64,000 nt of DNA, taken from assembly GCF_000422485.1 (NCBI RefSeq), contig NZ_KE383852.1:62001-126000 (forward strand), written 5' to 3'. Within the stretch, counting starts at the first letter, position 1; each line of letters begins with the position of its first letter. The notes beneath the pieces are model-generated. The model made no database searches. It was not told the DNA's origin and saw nothing but the letters and a program-made list of their open reading frames with translations. Positions 8,615-17,687 of the stretch are shown here, in pieces. This DNA comes from Paenibacillus pasadenensis DSM 19293. Its GTDB lineage: Bacteria; Bacillota; Bacilli; Paenibacillales; Paenibacillaceae. The translations under genes were made by a program, and so were the position numbers.

Positions 8615-9898
8615 ATGAGCATGCAAGCCAGCTTGTCCGCCGCTCAGGAGGAAGCCCGCCGCAAGGCGGCCGCCGCGCGCAAGGCCGCATCGCGGCTCGC
8701 CGTGCTGACGACGGCGCAGAAGGACGAGGCGCTCGCGCGCATGGCGGACGCGCTGCTGGAGCGCTCCGCCGAGCTGATCGCCGCCAATGCGATCGATCTG
8801 AAAACAGGCGAGGAGAACGGCACCGCCCCCTCCCTGCTTGACCGGCTGAAGCTGACGCCGGAGCGGATCGAGGCGATCGCCGAGGGCGTGCGCCAGGTGA
8901 TCGGCCTGCCCGACCCGGTCGGACGGACCGTGCAGGCGATCGAGCGGCCGAACGGCCTTTCGATCGAGCAGGTGACGGTGCCGCTCGGCGTCATCGGCAT
9001 GATCTACGAGGCGCGCCCGAACGTGACCGTCGACGCGGCGGCGCTCTCGCTCAAGACCGGCAACGCCGTCGTCCTGCGCGGCGGCAGCGCCGCGCTGCAG
9101 ACGAACCTCAAGACGGCGGAGATTCTGCGCTCCGCGCTCGCCGGCTCGGCCATCCCGCCCGAAGCGCTGCAGCTGATCGAGGATCCGAGCCGCGCCTCCG
9201 CCGACGCGATGCTCAAGCTGAGCGGGCTGCTCGACGTCATCATCCCGCGCGGCGGAGCGGCGCTCATCCGCAATGTCGTCGAAAACGCGACCGTGCCCGT
9301 CATTGAGACCGGCGCCGGAATCTGCCATACTTATGTGCATGAGGATGCGGACGCGGACATGGCGGTGTCCATCGCGGTCAACGCCAAAGCCCAGCGGCCG
9401 TCGGTATGCAATTCGATGGAGACGCTGCTGCTGCATCGCCGCTTCGCCGAGCGCGGGCTCGCCCGCATCGCCGAGGCGATGAAGGAAGCCGGCGTCGAGC
9501 TGAAGGGCTCGCCGGACGCGCTTGCCCTGCTCGGCAGCGGCGCGGCGCGTCCGGCAACGGACGCGGACTACGCCACGGAGTACAACGACTACGTGCTCAA
9601 CATCCGGATCGTCGACAGCCTCGAGGAGGCGCTGGAGCATATCGAGCGCTTCGGCACGCGCCACTCGGAGTGCATCGTAACCGAGAGCGCCGCGGCCGCG
9701 GGCGAGTTCCTCGACCGCGTCGATGCGGCGGCCGTCTACCACAACGCCTCGACCCGCTTCACGGACGGGTTCGAATTCGGCTATGGCGCAGAAATCGGCA
9801 TCAGCACGCAAAAGCTCCATGTGCGCGGTCCGATGGGGCTGCCGGCGCTGACATCCACCAAGTACCGCATCCGCGGAACCGGCCAGGTACGAGGCTGA
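8615..9898 (+). CDS. proA: Glutamate-5-semialdehyde dehydrogenase (gamma-glutamyl phosphate reductase)
   Basis: Reduces gamma-glutamyl phosphate to glutamate semialdehyde with NADPH, second step of proline synthesis. At 427 residues it is full length. The catalytic cysteine is C265 in RPSVCNSMETLLLH. The start at 8615 is preceded by AAGGAGGAAA; the open frame extends further upstream into proB but without a ribosome site. It lies 62 nt after proB. Confidence 0.97.
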   Translation: MSMQASLSAAQEEARRKAAAARKAASRLAVLTTAQKDEALARMADALLERSAELIAANAIDLKTGEENGTAPSLLDRLKLTPERIEAIAEGVRQVIGLPDPVGRTVQAIERPNGLSIEQVTVPLGVIGMIYEARPNVTVDAAALSLKTGNAVVLRGGSAALQTNLKTAEILRSALAGSAIPPEALQLIEDPSRASADAMLKLSGLLDVIIPRGGAALIRNVVENATVPVIETGAGICHTYVHEDADADMAVSIAVNAKAQRPSVCNSMETLLLHRRFAERGLARIAEAMKEAGVELKGSPDALALLGSGAARPATDADYATEYNDYVLNIRIVDSLEEALEHIERFGTRHSECIVTESAAAAGEFLDRVDAAAVYHNASTRFTDGFEFGYGAEIGISTQKLHVRGPMGLPALTSTKYRIRGTGQVRG

Positions 9899-9929
9899 TT
9901 CCCCCATTCAAGGAGGCAACTGAACCGAT

Positions 9930-10829
9930 ATGACGACGCAATCCGCGGCCGGCGCTTCGCCGGCCGCTCCCGATACGCAGCTGCAGCAGCTGCGCTTCTG
10001 CTTCTACGGCGCCGGCTCGATGGCCGAAGCCGTCGCCCGCGGCATGACCGGCCGCAAGCTGTGCCCGCCCGAGCAGATCGGCATGTTCAACCGCAGCGGC
10101 GGCCAGCGGCTCGCCGACCTGCGCGCCCTGTACGGCGTGACGACCGCCGAGACGCCGGAGGACAAGGACCGCCTGCTGGCCGAGGCCGATGTCGTGATTT
10201 TGAGCATGAAGCCGAAGGACGCCGAGGAGGCGCTCCGCTCCGTCGCCGCCACGCTGCGGCCGGGGCAGCTGATCGTCTCGATGATCGCCGGGCTGTCGAT
10301 CCGCACGATCCAGGCTCTGCTCGGCCAGCCGCTCGCGGTCGTGCGCACGATGCCCAATACGTCCAGCTCGATCGGCCTCGGCGCGACCGGCCTCAGCTTC
10401 TCCGGCGAGGTCAGCGACGAGCAGCGCCGCATCGGCGAGCAGCTGTTCCGCTCCGTCGGCATGACGGTCACGGTCGAGGAGCCGCTGCTCGAAGCGGTGA
10501 CCGGCGTATCCGGCAGCGGCCCGGCGTATCTGTACTACATCATGGAGTCGATGATCCAGGCCGGCGTCGAGCTGGGGCTGGACAGCGGCCTCGCGCGCGA
10601 GCTGACCGTGCAGACGATGCTCGGCGCCGCCGAGATGATGCGGATCACCGGCGAGCAGCCGGCCGAGCTGCGCCGCCAGGTGACGAGCCCGGGCGGCACG
10701 ACCCAGGCAGCGATCGCGCTCATGGAGGAGCACGGAGTCGGCCTGCATTTCCGCCAAGGGATGAAAAAATCGTCGCAGCGCGCCTCCGAAATCGGACGCG
10801 ATCTGGAAAGGAGCGTACTCGGTGACTGA
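9930..10829 (+). CDS. proC: Pyrroline-5-carboxylate reductase
   Basis: Last enzyme of proline synthesis, reducing pyrroline-5-carboxylate to proline. The 299-residue protein has a Rossmann motif at residues 25-34 ([10 protein letters not shown]) and the C-terminal dimerisation signature ([12 protein letters not shown], then [11 protein letters not shown] and VTSPGGTT). The first 20 residues are a non-conserved Q/A-rich extension. Its last 8 nt overlap the GTG start of mtnW, so the proline and methionine-salvage halves of the operon are translationally linked. Confidence 0.96.
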   Translation: MTTQSAAGASPAAPDTQLQQLRFCFYGAGSMAEAVARGMTGRKLCPPEQIGMFNRSGGQRLADLRALYGVTTAETPEDKDRLLAEADVVILSMKPKDAEEALRSVAATLRPGQLIVSMIAGLSIRTIQALLGQPLAVVRTMPNTSSSIGLGATGLSFSGEVSDEQRRIGEQLFRSVGMTVTVEEPLLEAVTGVSGSGPAYLYYIMESMIQAGVELGLDSGLARELTVQTMLGAAEMMRITGEQPAELRRQVTSPGGTTQAAIALMEEHGVGLHFRQGMKKSSQRASEIGRDLERSVLGD

Positions 10830-12069
10830 ATCGACGAACCGAGCCGGCATGTGCGTCGCGACGTACCGCGTCCATGACGACAAGGCCGACTTCGCCAAGA
10901 AAGCCCAGTCCATCGCCGTCGGCCTGACGGTCGGCAGCTGGACCGATCTGCCGGAGCTGCGCAAGGCCGAGATGGAAAAGCATCTCGGCCGCGTCGTCTC
11001 CGTCGAGGAGCATGCGGGAGACGGCACGCCGGGCAGCCGGCATGCCGACATCCGCATCGCCTATCCCGACCTCAACTTCAGCCGCGACATCCCTGCCCTG
11101 CTCGTCACCGTCTTCGGCAAGCTGTCGATGGACGGACGGGTCAAGCTGCTCGATCTCGACGTGTCCGACGGCTTCCAGAGCGCCTTCGCCGGTCCAAAAT
11201 TCGGCATCGCCGGCGTGCGCGAGCAGCTCGGCGTCCACGGCCGCCCGCTGCTGATGAGCATCTTCAAGTCCGTCATCGGCCACGATCTGCGCGGGCTCGA
11301 GGAGCAGTTCTACCAGCAGGCTCTCGGCGGCGTCGATCTGATCAAGGACGACGAGATCCTGTTCGAGAACGACGAGATCGGCATCGACCGCCGCGTCGCC
11401 GTCTGCATGGAGGCTGCCCGGCGGGCGTCGCAGCAGACCGGCCAGAAGCTGCTCTACGCCGTCAACCTGACCGGCCCGACGTCGCGGCTGCATGACCAGG
11501 CCCGCCGCGCGATCGCCGAGGGAGCCAACGCGCTGCTGTTCAACGCGCTCGCCTACGGCTACGACGCGCTGCATGAGCTCGCGGCCGATCCGTCGGTGAA
11601 CGTGCCGATCGCCGCCCATCCGGCGATGGCCGGCGCGTTTTATCCGTCGCCGCATTACGGCATCGACGCCCCGCTGCTGCTCGGCAAGCTGATGCGGCTC
11701 GCCGGCGCCGATCTCGTGCTCTTCCCTTCTCCGTATGGCTCGGTCGTCATGCCGAAGGAAGAGAATCTCGCGATCACCGCGGCGCTGCTCGACCCGTCCC
11801 GTCCGATGCGGACGAGCTTCCCCGTGCCGTCCGCCGGCATCCACCCCGGCCTCGTGCCGCTGCTGCTGCGCGACTTCGGCATCGAGTCGGTCGTCAATGC
11901 CGGCGGCGGCGTGCACGGCCATCCGGGCGGCGCCGCCGCCGGCGGACAAGCGTTCCGCCAGGCGATCGACGCCGCGATGGCGGGCATTCCGCTGCAGCAG
12001 GCGGCGCAGGAGCCGGGACGCGAGGCGCTGCGCGCCGCCGTCGACGCCTGGGGAGTGCGCGAGGCCTGA
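10822..12069 (+). CDS. mtnW: 2,3-diketo-5-methylthiopentyl-1-phosphate enolase (RuBisCO-like protein)
   Basis: RuBisCO-like enolase of the methionine salvage pathway. The 415-residue protein keeps the large-subunit barrel and a KDDE motif at residues 175-178 (the lysine carbamylated in characterised homologues), but it is not a carboxylase. FGGK-type phosphate loop residues and [12 protein letters not shown] near the C-terminus fit the MtnW branch. The GTG start at 10822 lies inside the end of proC, with AAAGGAG 8-10 nt upstream. In B. subtilis mtnW leads mtnWXBD; here it is appended to proBAC. Confidence 0.95.
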   Translation: MTESTNRAGMCVATYRVHDDKADFAKKAQSIAVGLTVGSWTDLPELRKAEMEKHLGRVVSVEEHAGDGTPGSRHADIRIAYPDLNFSRDIPALLVTVFGKLSMDGRVKLLDLDVSDGFQSAFAGPKFGIAGVREQLGVHGRPLLMSIFKSVIGHDLRGLEEQFYQQALGGVDLIKDDEILFENDEIGIDRRVAVCMEAARRASQQTGQKLLYAVNLTGPTSRLHDQARRAIAEGANALLFNALAYGYDALHELAADPSVNVPIAAHPAMAGAFYPSPHYGIDAPLLLGKLMRLAGADLVLFPSPYGSVVMPKEENLAITAALLDPSRPMRTSFPVPSAGIHPGLVPLLLRDFGIESVVNAGGGVHGHPGGAAAGGQAFRQAIDAAMAGIPLQQAAQEPGREALRAAVDAWGVREA

Positions 12070-12130
12070 GGCTTCGCGGCATCCGCCCCGCGAATTTCGC
12101 AACCGCAACCGAGAAAGAAGGCTTAGAGCG

Positions 12131-12829
12131 ATGAGCATGGAATCGAAAAAACAAGTGCTGTTCTGCGACTTCGACGGCACGATCACCGAGAACGACAATA
12201 TCGTCGCGATCATCAAGCAGTTCGATCCGGACGGCTGGCAGCAGCTCGTGCAGGACACGGTCGACCAGCGCATCTCCGTCCAGGAGGGCGTCGGCTCGCT
12301 GTTCCGCCTCCTGCCGGCCTCGCTGAAGGACGAGGTCGTCCGCTATTCGATCGCCAATGCCGTCATCCGAGACGGCTTCCGCGAGCTGCTCGCCTATTGC
12401 CGGGAGCAGGACATCGACTTCTACGTCACGAGCGGCGGCATCGATTTCTTCGTCTACCCGCTGCTGGAGCCGTTCGGCATCCCGCATGACCATATCTATT
12501 GCAACGGGGCCGACTTCTCGGGCGAGCGCATCGAGATCGTCTGGCCGCATCCATGCGACGACGGCTGTCCGAACGGCAGCTGCGGCATGTGCAAGACGGC
12601 GGTCATGCGCCGGTTTCCGGCGGAGCGCTACGAGCGCATCCTGATCGGCGACAGCGTCACCGACTTCGAGGGCGCGAAGCTCGCCGATCACGTCTTCTCG
12701 CGCGCCCAGCTGACGGCCAAGTGCCGCGAGCTCGGCCTGCCGCATGAGGAGTTCGCGACGTTCCATGACGTCGTGCGCGACCTGCAGGAGCGCCGGCCAG
12801 CCCATCAAGAAAGGACGCGTCAATCATGA
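12131..12829 (+). CDS. mtnX: 2-hydroxy-3-keto-5-methylthiopentenyl-1-phosphate phosphatase
   Basis: HAD-superfamily phosphatase, next step after MtnW in methionine salvage. The 232-residue protein has the HAD motif I FCDFDGTITEND with the two aspartates D13 and D15, VTSGG as motif II, and IGDSVTDFEGA as motif IV. A cysteine-rich insert (HPCDDGCPNGSCGMCK) is typical of MtnX. The start at 12131 lies 61 nt after mtnW with AAGAAGG upstream. Its end overlaps the mtnB start by 4 nt (ATGA). Confidence 0.95.
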   Translation: MSMESKKQVLFCDFDGTITENDNIVAIIKQFDPDGWQQLVQDTVDQRISVQEGVGSLFRLLPASLKDEVVRYSIANAVIRDGFRELLAYCREQDIDFYVTSGGIDFFVYPLLEPFGIPHDHIYCNGADFSGERIEIVWPHPCDDGCPNGSCGMCKTAVMRRFPAERYERILIGDSVTDFEGAKLADHVFSRAQLTAKCRELGLPHEEFATFHDVVRDLQERRPAHQERTRQS

Positions 12830-13488
12830 GCGATTTTCAAGAGCATCTCGCGAAGCTGGAGGACAAGCAGCGCGCCTACGCCGAGCTGGCCGAGGTCAAG
12901 GAGCTGTTCGCCTCGCGCGGCTGGTTCGCCGGCACGAGCGGCAATCTGTCGGTGCGCGTCGGAGACTTCAACCCGGGGAGCTTCCAGTTCGCCGTCACGG
13001 CGAGCGGCAAGGACAAGTCGAAGCGCACCGCGGAGGACTTCCTGCTCGTCGACCAGAACGGCAAGCCGAGCGAGCCGACGGCGCTGAAGCCGTCCGCCGA
13101 GACGCTGATCCACTGCGAGATCTACCGTCTAACCGGAGCCGGCGCCATCTTCCATATCCATTCCGTCTTCAGCAACGTCGTCTCCGAGTGGTTCTGGGAG
13201 CGGCGCTCGGTGCCGGTCGCCGGCGTCGAGCTCATCAAGGGGCTCGGCATTTGGGAGGAAGAAGCGCAGATCGAGATTCCGATCGTACCGAACTACGCCG
13301 ACATCCCGCGCATCGTGCCGGAAATTACCGACGCGCTCCAGCCTCGCCTGCCGGGCGTGCTGCTGCGCAAGCACGGCATCTACGCCTGGGGCAAGGACGC
13401 CTTTGAGGCGAAGCGCCATCTCGAGTCGTTCGAATTCCTGTTCGAATACGTCTATCGCTGGGAGCTGCTGCAGGGCAGCCGTCGATAA
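12826..13488 (+). CDS. mtnB: Methylthioribulose-1-phosphate dehydratase
   Basis: Class II aldolase/adducin-fold dehydratase of methionine salvage, acting before MtnW. The 220-residue protein has SRGWFAGTSGNLSVRV near the N-terminus, the catalytic TASGKDKS region, and the zinc-binding FHIHSVFSN and LRKHGIYAWG motifs. It overlaps mtnX by 4 nt. The usual next gene, mtnD (acireductone dioxygenase), is absent: a perfect terminator follows at once, so the cell must encode MtnD, MtnA and MtnK elsewhere or use another route. Confidence 0.95.
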   Translation: MSDFQEHLAKLEDKQRAYAELAEVKELFASRGWFAGTSGNLSVRVGDFNPGSFQFAVTASGKDKSKRTAEDFLLVDQNGKPSEPTALKPSAETLIHCEIYRLTGAGAIFHIHSVFSNVVSEWFWERRSVPVAGVELIKGLGIWEEEAQIEIPIVPNYADIPRIVPEITDALQPRLPGVLLRKHGIYAWGKDAFEAKRHLESFEFLFEYVYRWELLQGSRR

Positions 13489-13516
13489 GCGGCCCTATTC
13501 CCTCGCGAACGAAAAG

Positions 13517-13559
13517 CAACCAGGCACGGCTGCTCCGGCAGCCGTGCCTGGTTGTTTTT
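13517..13559 (+). terminator. Strong terminator after mtnB
   Basis: A perfect 17-bp stem (13517-13533 with 13538-13554, TCCG loop) is followed by TTTTT. It ends the proBAC-mtnWXB transcript. Read from the other strand it is followed by only a short T run, so it may also help stop the convergent transcript from 13596. Confidence 0.95.
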
Positions 13560-13595
13560 GTCGGGCCTCGACAAGTCGGCTGAAGCATGCCAAGC

Positions 13596-14870
13596 TCAGC
13601 CTGGCCACTCGCCGCCCGGATAAAGCGTCGAGCGGTACAGGCGCTTGGGCTGGGGCAGCGCATGCCCCGGGCGCCTGGCCGTCAGATCGATCGCGGCGCT
13701 GCCGAAGATCGCCGCTCTCTCATCGTTGTAAACGATGACCTGCTCCGTACCTGTGCCGGCGAGATCGCCATGCACGGCATACCCTTCCGCCGGAAATTCC
13801 GCCACTACGTTCATATGGCCGTCGTAGAGGGACGGCCATACGCCTCCACCGCGCCGATAGGCGAGGATGTAGTCCTGCCGCGAATCCGGCTCCCAATGCT
13901 GCAGCGTTTCCGCGATCGTCAGCCAGCCGTCGGTCCGACGGTCCTCCTTCCACAGCTGAGCGCCGCTCGAATCGAGCAGGAACAGCGCATCCTTTCCTCT
14001 CAGCCCCTTGCCGTCGTCTTCCCGGACGAGCCGGTCCAGTCCCGCGATCTGCAGCCCGGGAAGCTCCGGGCGGAACTTGCCGAGCGCGATATGCTGGGAC
14101 TCGATCGAGTCCGCATGCCGCCACAGCTCCTGTCCGTCGCGGCTGTACATGACCGTCACGCTGCCTCCGACGACAACCTCCGGAATTCCGTCTCCGTCGA
14201 CATCGCCGAACCAGATGCAGTCGGCATGATCCTCGAGGCCGCTGCAGCTCCATCTCCTCCGGCCTGTATGATCGAGCAGATCGTATCCCGCCATGATTTC
14301 GTCGAAGCCGTCTCCATCCAGATCGCCAGCCCATGGAAAATGGCCCGGATTGCCCTCGTACGTCCAAAGCAGGTTGAATCGGTTGTCCATCGCCCACAGC
14401 TTATGGTAGCGGTCTTTCAGGATGAGGTCCGAAGCGCGCGGGCCTCCGCTCAGATTGGCGATGATCAGGCAGTCATGCGCATGGGGAGACGGCAGCTCAT
14501 GAGACGCTTTCTGCGCTCCCGTCGCGCCGTCCAGCACGACAATGCGATCGTTCATGACGCAGAGCACCTCCAGCCGCCCGTCGCCGTCCCAATCGTACAC
14601 CTGGGCCGGATAGTCGGAGCCCTGGCTTCCCGCTCGAGGATCCGGTTTGCCGGCTTGCCAAAGCCGGTTCCCGTCCAGGTCGAAGGCCGTCACGCATTGC
14701 ACTTGATGCGGAATATGACGGACATCCTGCCGGTTGTCGGGCTGCACGAGCACGAGCTCCATCCGGCCGTCGGCGTCCAGGTCCCCGAGCAGCATCTTGC
14801 ATCTCGGGCCTGCCGGGCTGATGTCTAGCTCGGCCAAGCGCGCCGCTCCTTCCTGTCTGCTGCGTTTCAT
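13596..14870 (-). CDS. FG-GAP/VCBS repeat protein, rhamnogalacturonan lyase-like beta-propeller
   Basis: A 424-residue protein built from repeated Asp-rich propeller motifs: LLGDLDADGRMELV (about residues 25-40), VYDWDGDGRLEVLC (about 85-98), AGDLDGDGFDEIMAGY (about 165-180) and FGDVDGDGIPEVVVGG (about 205-220). Such calcium-binding loops occur in the catalytic propeller of PL11 rhamnogalacturonan lyases (YesW/YesX). No signal peptide is visible, so it appears cytoplasmic. Its start at 14870 (AAAGGAG upstream) overlaps the stop of the PL26-like lyase by 4 nt, so the two are made together. Whether it is an enzyme or a partner subunit is open. Confidence 0.8.
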   Translation of the reverse strand: MKRSRQEGAARLAELDISPAGPRCKMLLGDLDADGRMELVLVQPDNRQDVRHIPHQVQCVTAFDLDGNRLWQAGKPDPRAGSQGSDYPAQVYDWDGDGRLEVLCVMNDRIVVLDGATGAQKASHELPSPHAHDCLIIANLSGGPRASDLILKDRYHKLWAMDNRFNLLWTYEGNPGHFPWAGDLDGDGFDEIMAGYDLLDHTGRRRWSCSGLEDHADCIWFGDVDGDGIPEVVVGGSVTVMYSRDGQELWRHADSIESQHIALGKFRPELPGLQIAGLDRLVREDDGKGLRGKDALFLLDSSGAQLWKEDRRTDGWLTIAETLQHWEPDSRQDYILAYRRGGGVWPSLYDGHMNVVAEFPAEGYAVHGDLAGTGTEQVIVYNDERAAIFGSAAIDLTARRPGHALPQPKRLYRSTLYPGGEWPG

Positions 14871-17509
14871 CGGCCACTCTCCTTTAACATAATCGCGCCG
14901 CTGCCCGGAATCGCCGGCCGCTCGGGCAGCGCATCGCCGAGCAGCTCCAGGCAAATGATCGCATTGAGCGACCACTGCGAAGCCTCGTTCGTATTCATCC
15001 AGTCGATCTCTCGCAGCTCGTGGACATAAGAGACAGTCTGCGCGTCGTTGACCAGATCGACGGTCGCAAACGGATGCTCCATCAGGAACGACCAGGCCAG
15101 CCGGGCCGTCCGCTCCTCTTGCCTGTACGAAGCTCCGTAAGCGACGAGGGCAAGCGTCAGAACGGGATGCCCGAAGCTGCTCGCGCTGATCTTCCCGCCG
15201 GTGATGTCATCCTTCTCCTCCTGCGGCAGATGATAGAACAAGCCGAAGTCGGCCATCATCTCGTTCCACTGCGGGTCCTTCAGCATGCCGGCCAGCTCCA
15301 TCCACACTTGCGGTCCGCCCATGCACACCGCCAGATGGCGCCCCCAATTGTCGTCTCCCAGCGGCGTCAGCCGGCCCGTCTGCGGGTCGTAGCCGTACGT
15401 CGGGCCGGAGATGAGGCCGAAGCTCGCCTGCTTGATGCATGCGATGCCCGTCAGCAGCTTGTCTCGATAAGCCGCGTCCTCGAAGCGCTCCCAGCGGGTC
15501 ATCCAGTTCGAGCTGAACGCCGCCCAGTCCGGCCCGACGCGGGCATGCGTCGGATGCTCGTCTTTCGGAAAATACGCTCTCATCGGGTCGAGCGAGACGG
15601 TGGTGTAATCGGCATCCTTCACTTCCTCCATCATGTCGCCGATCCGCTCGTCGGCGGTCAGATAATAATAATAGCGATGCAGGCCGGCCATGCTGATGCG
15701 AGCCTCCTTGCAGCCACAGCCCCAATGGACGACATTGTGGCGCGATCCGAGTCCGGCGTATTCGCCAAAGTGATAGACGTCCACCTCGCTCGTATGGCGC
15801 GTCATCGCCTCCGCCAGGCGGAAGATGTCCTCCCGGCCCGAACGCAGGAACATGAGCCATAGCCACATGTTCGGCACGAGCTCCGTATTCTGCCAGGCGC
15901 AGCCGCCGAGGTCGTAGTTCCATACATGGCGGGCGGGATCGTAGCTGTGCATGAAGTCGCCGTAGTCCCAGAAGCCGTACCAGCGCCGCTGCTCGATTTC
16001 CCGCTGATAAAACGCGATGATGCCGTCCAGCTGCCGCTCCAGATGCGCTTTGGCCTCCGTACCGCGGTCGGGCAGGCTCCAGATGCCGAAGGCGCCTTGA
16101 CGGTGGAAATGCTCCGGCTCGCATGCCAGCTGCGGCGGCGACTCGTTGTGTTCCGCCAGCCGCTCGAGCCGCTCGGGCGTCGGCGTGGACGCGCAGCCCC
16201 ACAGCGTCAGCTCGTTCGTATTGGCGACGCCGTACGGCGTCGCCCGCATTTCCTCGGCGCCTTCGTAGGAAGACTCGACATGCGTCTCAGTGTCGTAATG
16301 GCGCATGTCCATGGCAGGGGCGTCCGGTGACCAGAACCAGGCGGTCAGCGCCGCCTCCGCGCCGAGCATCCCCTCGACTTCGAGGGCGGAAGGATGCTTG
16401 CGCCAGAAGTCGCGCATCGTTGCCGCGAGGCCGCCGCCTCGGCTGCCTGCGTAGACGACGCCGCGAGCGCGGCGTCCTTCCGCCGCCTTGATCCAGCTGC
16501 AGCCCGGCTTGGTGCGCTTGAGCATCCGATAGCTGTCGGCCGAGTGCTGCGTCAGCTTGAAGCTGTCCCAGGAGGCGGATTCCTCGAGCAGCCCGAGAAA
16601 ATAACCGTCGTTCACTTGCTCCTCGAGCAGCCATTCCCCTCTCAGCTGCCGCTCGAACAGCTCCAAATAAGGGCCTTTCGTACGGCGCGTATGCAGCGTC
16701 TTGGCGGCTTCGCTCCAGAATCCGCTGTCTCCGGCGAAGCGGACATGGCGGTTGTAGTGAGGTCCACGCATCGGCACGGAGAAGCGAATTCCGAGCCCTT
16801 TGACGAAGTCCTGGCTCGGATTGCCGTCGTAAAAGAACGTGTGCACGATCCGGATCGTCTCGAGCCCCGCGTAGGCGTACAGCCGCAGCGAGAACGGCAG
16901 CCACTCGCCCGTGCTGGCCGGCCCGGCCGGCCCGTCGTCGGCCCGATGCCGACCGGACAGCTTCAGGACGGCCCGCGCCGGCCCTTGCTGCTCCAGCTCC
17001 ACCCTGGCGATCCGCGACCGAAAGCGTTCTTGCCGATACGTCCTGCTTCCGGACAGCTCGCTCCTCGTTTCCCGCATGGCGATCAGCTCAGCCCTCCCGC
17101 CGATCGGCACGCCATTCCGGAAGATGCCGTCGATGATTGCGCTTCCTGTCTTCGGAACCCGGAACGAAATGACGCCCGTATCGACATCGACATGCTCCTC
17201 CGTCTCCGTCACGCTCAGCGCCGGAGCAGCGGCCATCGTTCGCGCCGATCCGCGCCGAACGGAATATTCGGCCGCCGCATCGGCGGGAAAGGCCGCCGCA
17301 TGCGCCGTCCATTTGACGCTGCCGTCCGGCCAGTAGGCGGCCGGCCAGCTTTGCAGCGCTGGCGGAGCGCTGCCGTCCCCCGACTCCAGCGCCAGCTCCT
17401 CGCCGCGCCTCAGCTCCCCTTCCTTCCACGGCATTCCCCATGCGACTCCTGCGGGCAAAACAGGCGCTTCCTTCAGCCAGCGTAAACATGCCTTCGTCGT
17501 ACCGCTCAT
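14867..17509 (-). CDS. PL26-like exo-rhamnogalacturonan lyase (YetA family)
   Basis: An 880-residue protein without a signal peptide. It resembles B. subtilis YetA and the fungal exo-acting rhamnogalacturonan lyase PcRGLX: an N-terminal beta-domain (about 1-250, with WPAAYWPDGSVKWTAHA), then an alpha/alpha-type catalytic region with many Trp/Tyr/His, for example FWDYGDFMHSYDPARHVWNY and VHWGCGCKEARISM. It would act inside the cell on oligosaccharides imported by the transporter upstream. B. subtilis yetA likewise neighbours lplABC. The start follows GGAGATGAGGCT. Substrate is inferred from family only. Confidence 0.82.
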   Translation of the reverse strand: MSGTTKACLRWLKEAPVLPAGVAWGMPWKEGELRRGEELALESGDGSAPPALQSWPAAYWPDGSVKWTAHAAAFPADAAAEYSVRRGSARTMAAAPALSVTETEEHVDVDTGVISFRVPKTGSAIIDGIFRNGVPIGGRAELIAMRETRSELSGSRTYRQERFRSRIARVELEQQGPARAVLKLSGRHRADDGPAGPASTGEWLPFSLRLYAYAGLETIRIVHTFFYDGNPSQDFVKGLGIRFSVPMRGPHYNRHVRFAGDSGFWSEAAKTLHTRRTKGPYLELFERQLRGEWLLEEQVNDGYFLGLLEESASWDSFKLTQHSADSYRMLKRTKPGCSWIKAAEGRRARGVVYAGSRGGGLAATMRDFWRKHPSALEVEGMLGAEAALTAWFWSPDAPAMDMRHYDTETHVESSYEGAEEMRATPYGVANTNELTLWGCASTPTPERLERLAEHNESPPQLACEPEHFHRQGAFGIWSLPDRGTEAKAHLERQLDGIIAFYQREIEQRRWYGFWDYGDFMHSYDPARHVWNYDLGGCAWQNTELVPNMWLWLMFLRSGREDIFRLAEAMTRHTSEVDVYHFGEYAGLGSRHNVVHWGCGCKEARISMAGLHRYYYYLTADERIGDMMEEVKDADYTTVSLDPMRAYFPKDEHPTHARVGPDWAAFSSNWMTRWERFEDAAYRDKLLTGIACIKQASFGLISGPTYGYDPQTGRLTPLGDDNWGRHLAVCMGGPQVWMELAGMLKDPQWNEMMADFGLFYHLPQEEKDDITGGKISASSFGHPVLTLALVAYGASYRQEERTARLAWSFLMEHPFATVDLVNDAQTVSYVHELREIDWMNTNEASQWSLNAIICLELLGDALPERPAIPGSGAIMLKESGR

Positions 17510-17547
17510 AGCCTCATCTCCTGCCGAGATAGTTTGCAGACGGTTTC

Positions 17548-17575
17548 ATTATATCGGCGCCTGTTTTCCCGGCAA
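17548..17575 (-). promoter_or_regulatory. Promoter of the PL26-like lyase operon
   Basis: On the minus strand TTGCCG (17570-17575) and TATAAT (17548-17553) are 16 nt apart. The -35 region reads ATTGCCGGGAAAA, almost the same as the region at the lplB promoter (ATTGCCGGAAAA), which suggests common control by the AraC-type regulator encoded between them. Confidence 0.65.
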
Positions 17576-17687
17576 TCGGACAATCTTGCAGGAGGCGCGC
17601 AGGCTCCTTGCACCGTCCAGCCCGGGCTAGCACTTTTTTGCCGGCCGGCCTCGCCGATCGGCTTCGCCTTGCCTGCCAGGTGACGCG

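Noticed and set aside
10822-10900. S-box (SAM) riboswitch before mtnW
   Set aside because: No S-box signature and no space: mtnW starts within proC.
13517-13595. mtnD after mtnB
   Set aside because: Only a terminator and 40 nt separate mtnB from a convergent gene; no acireductone dioxygenase frame.
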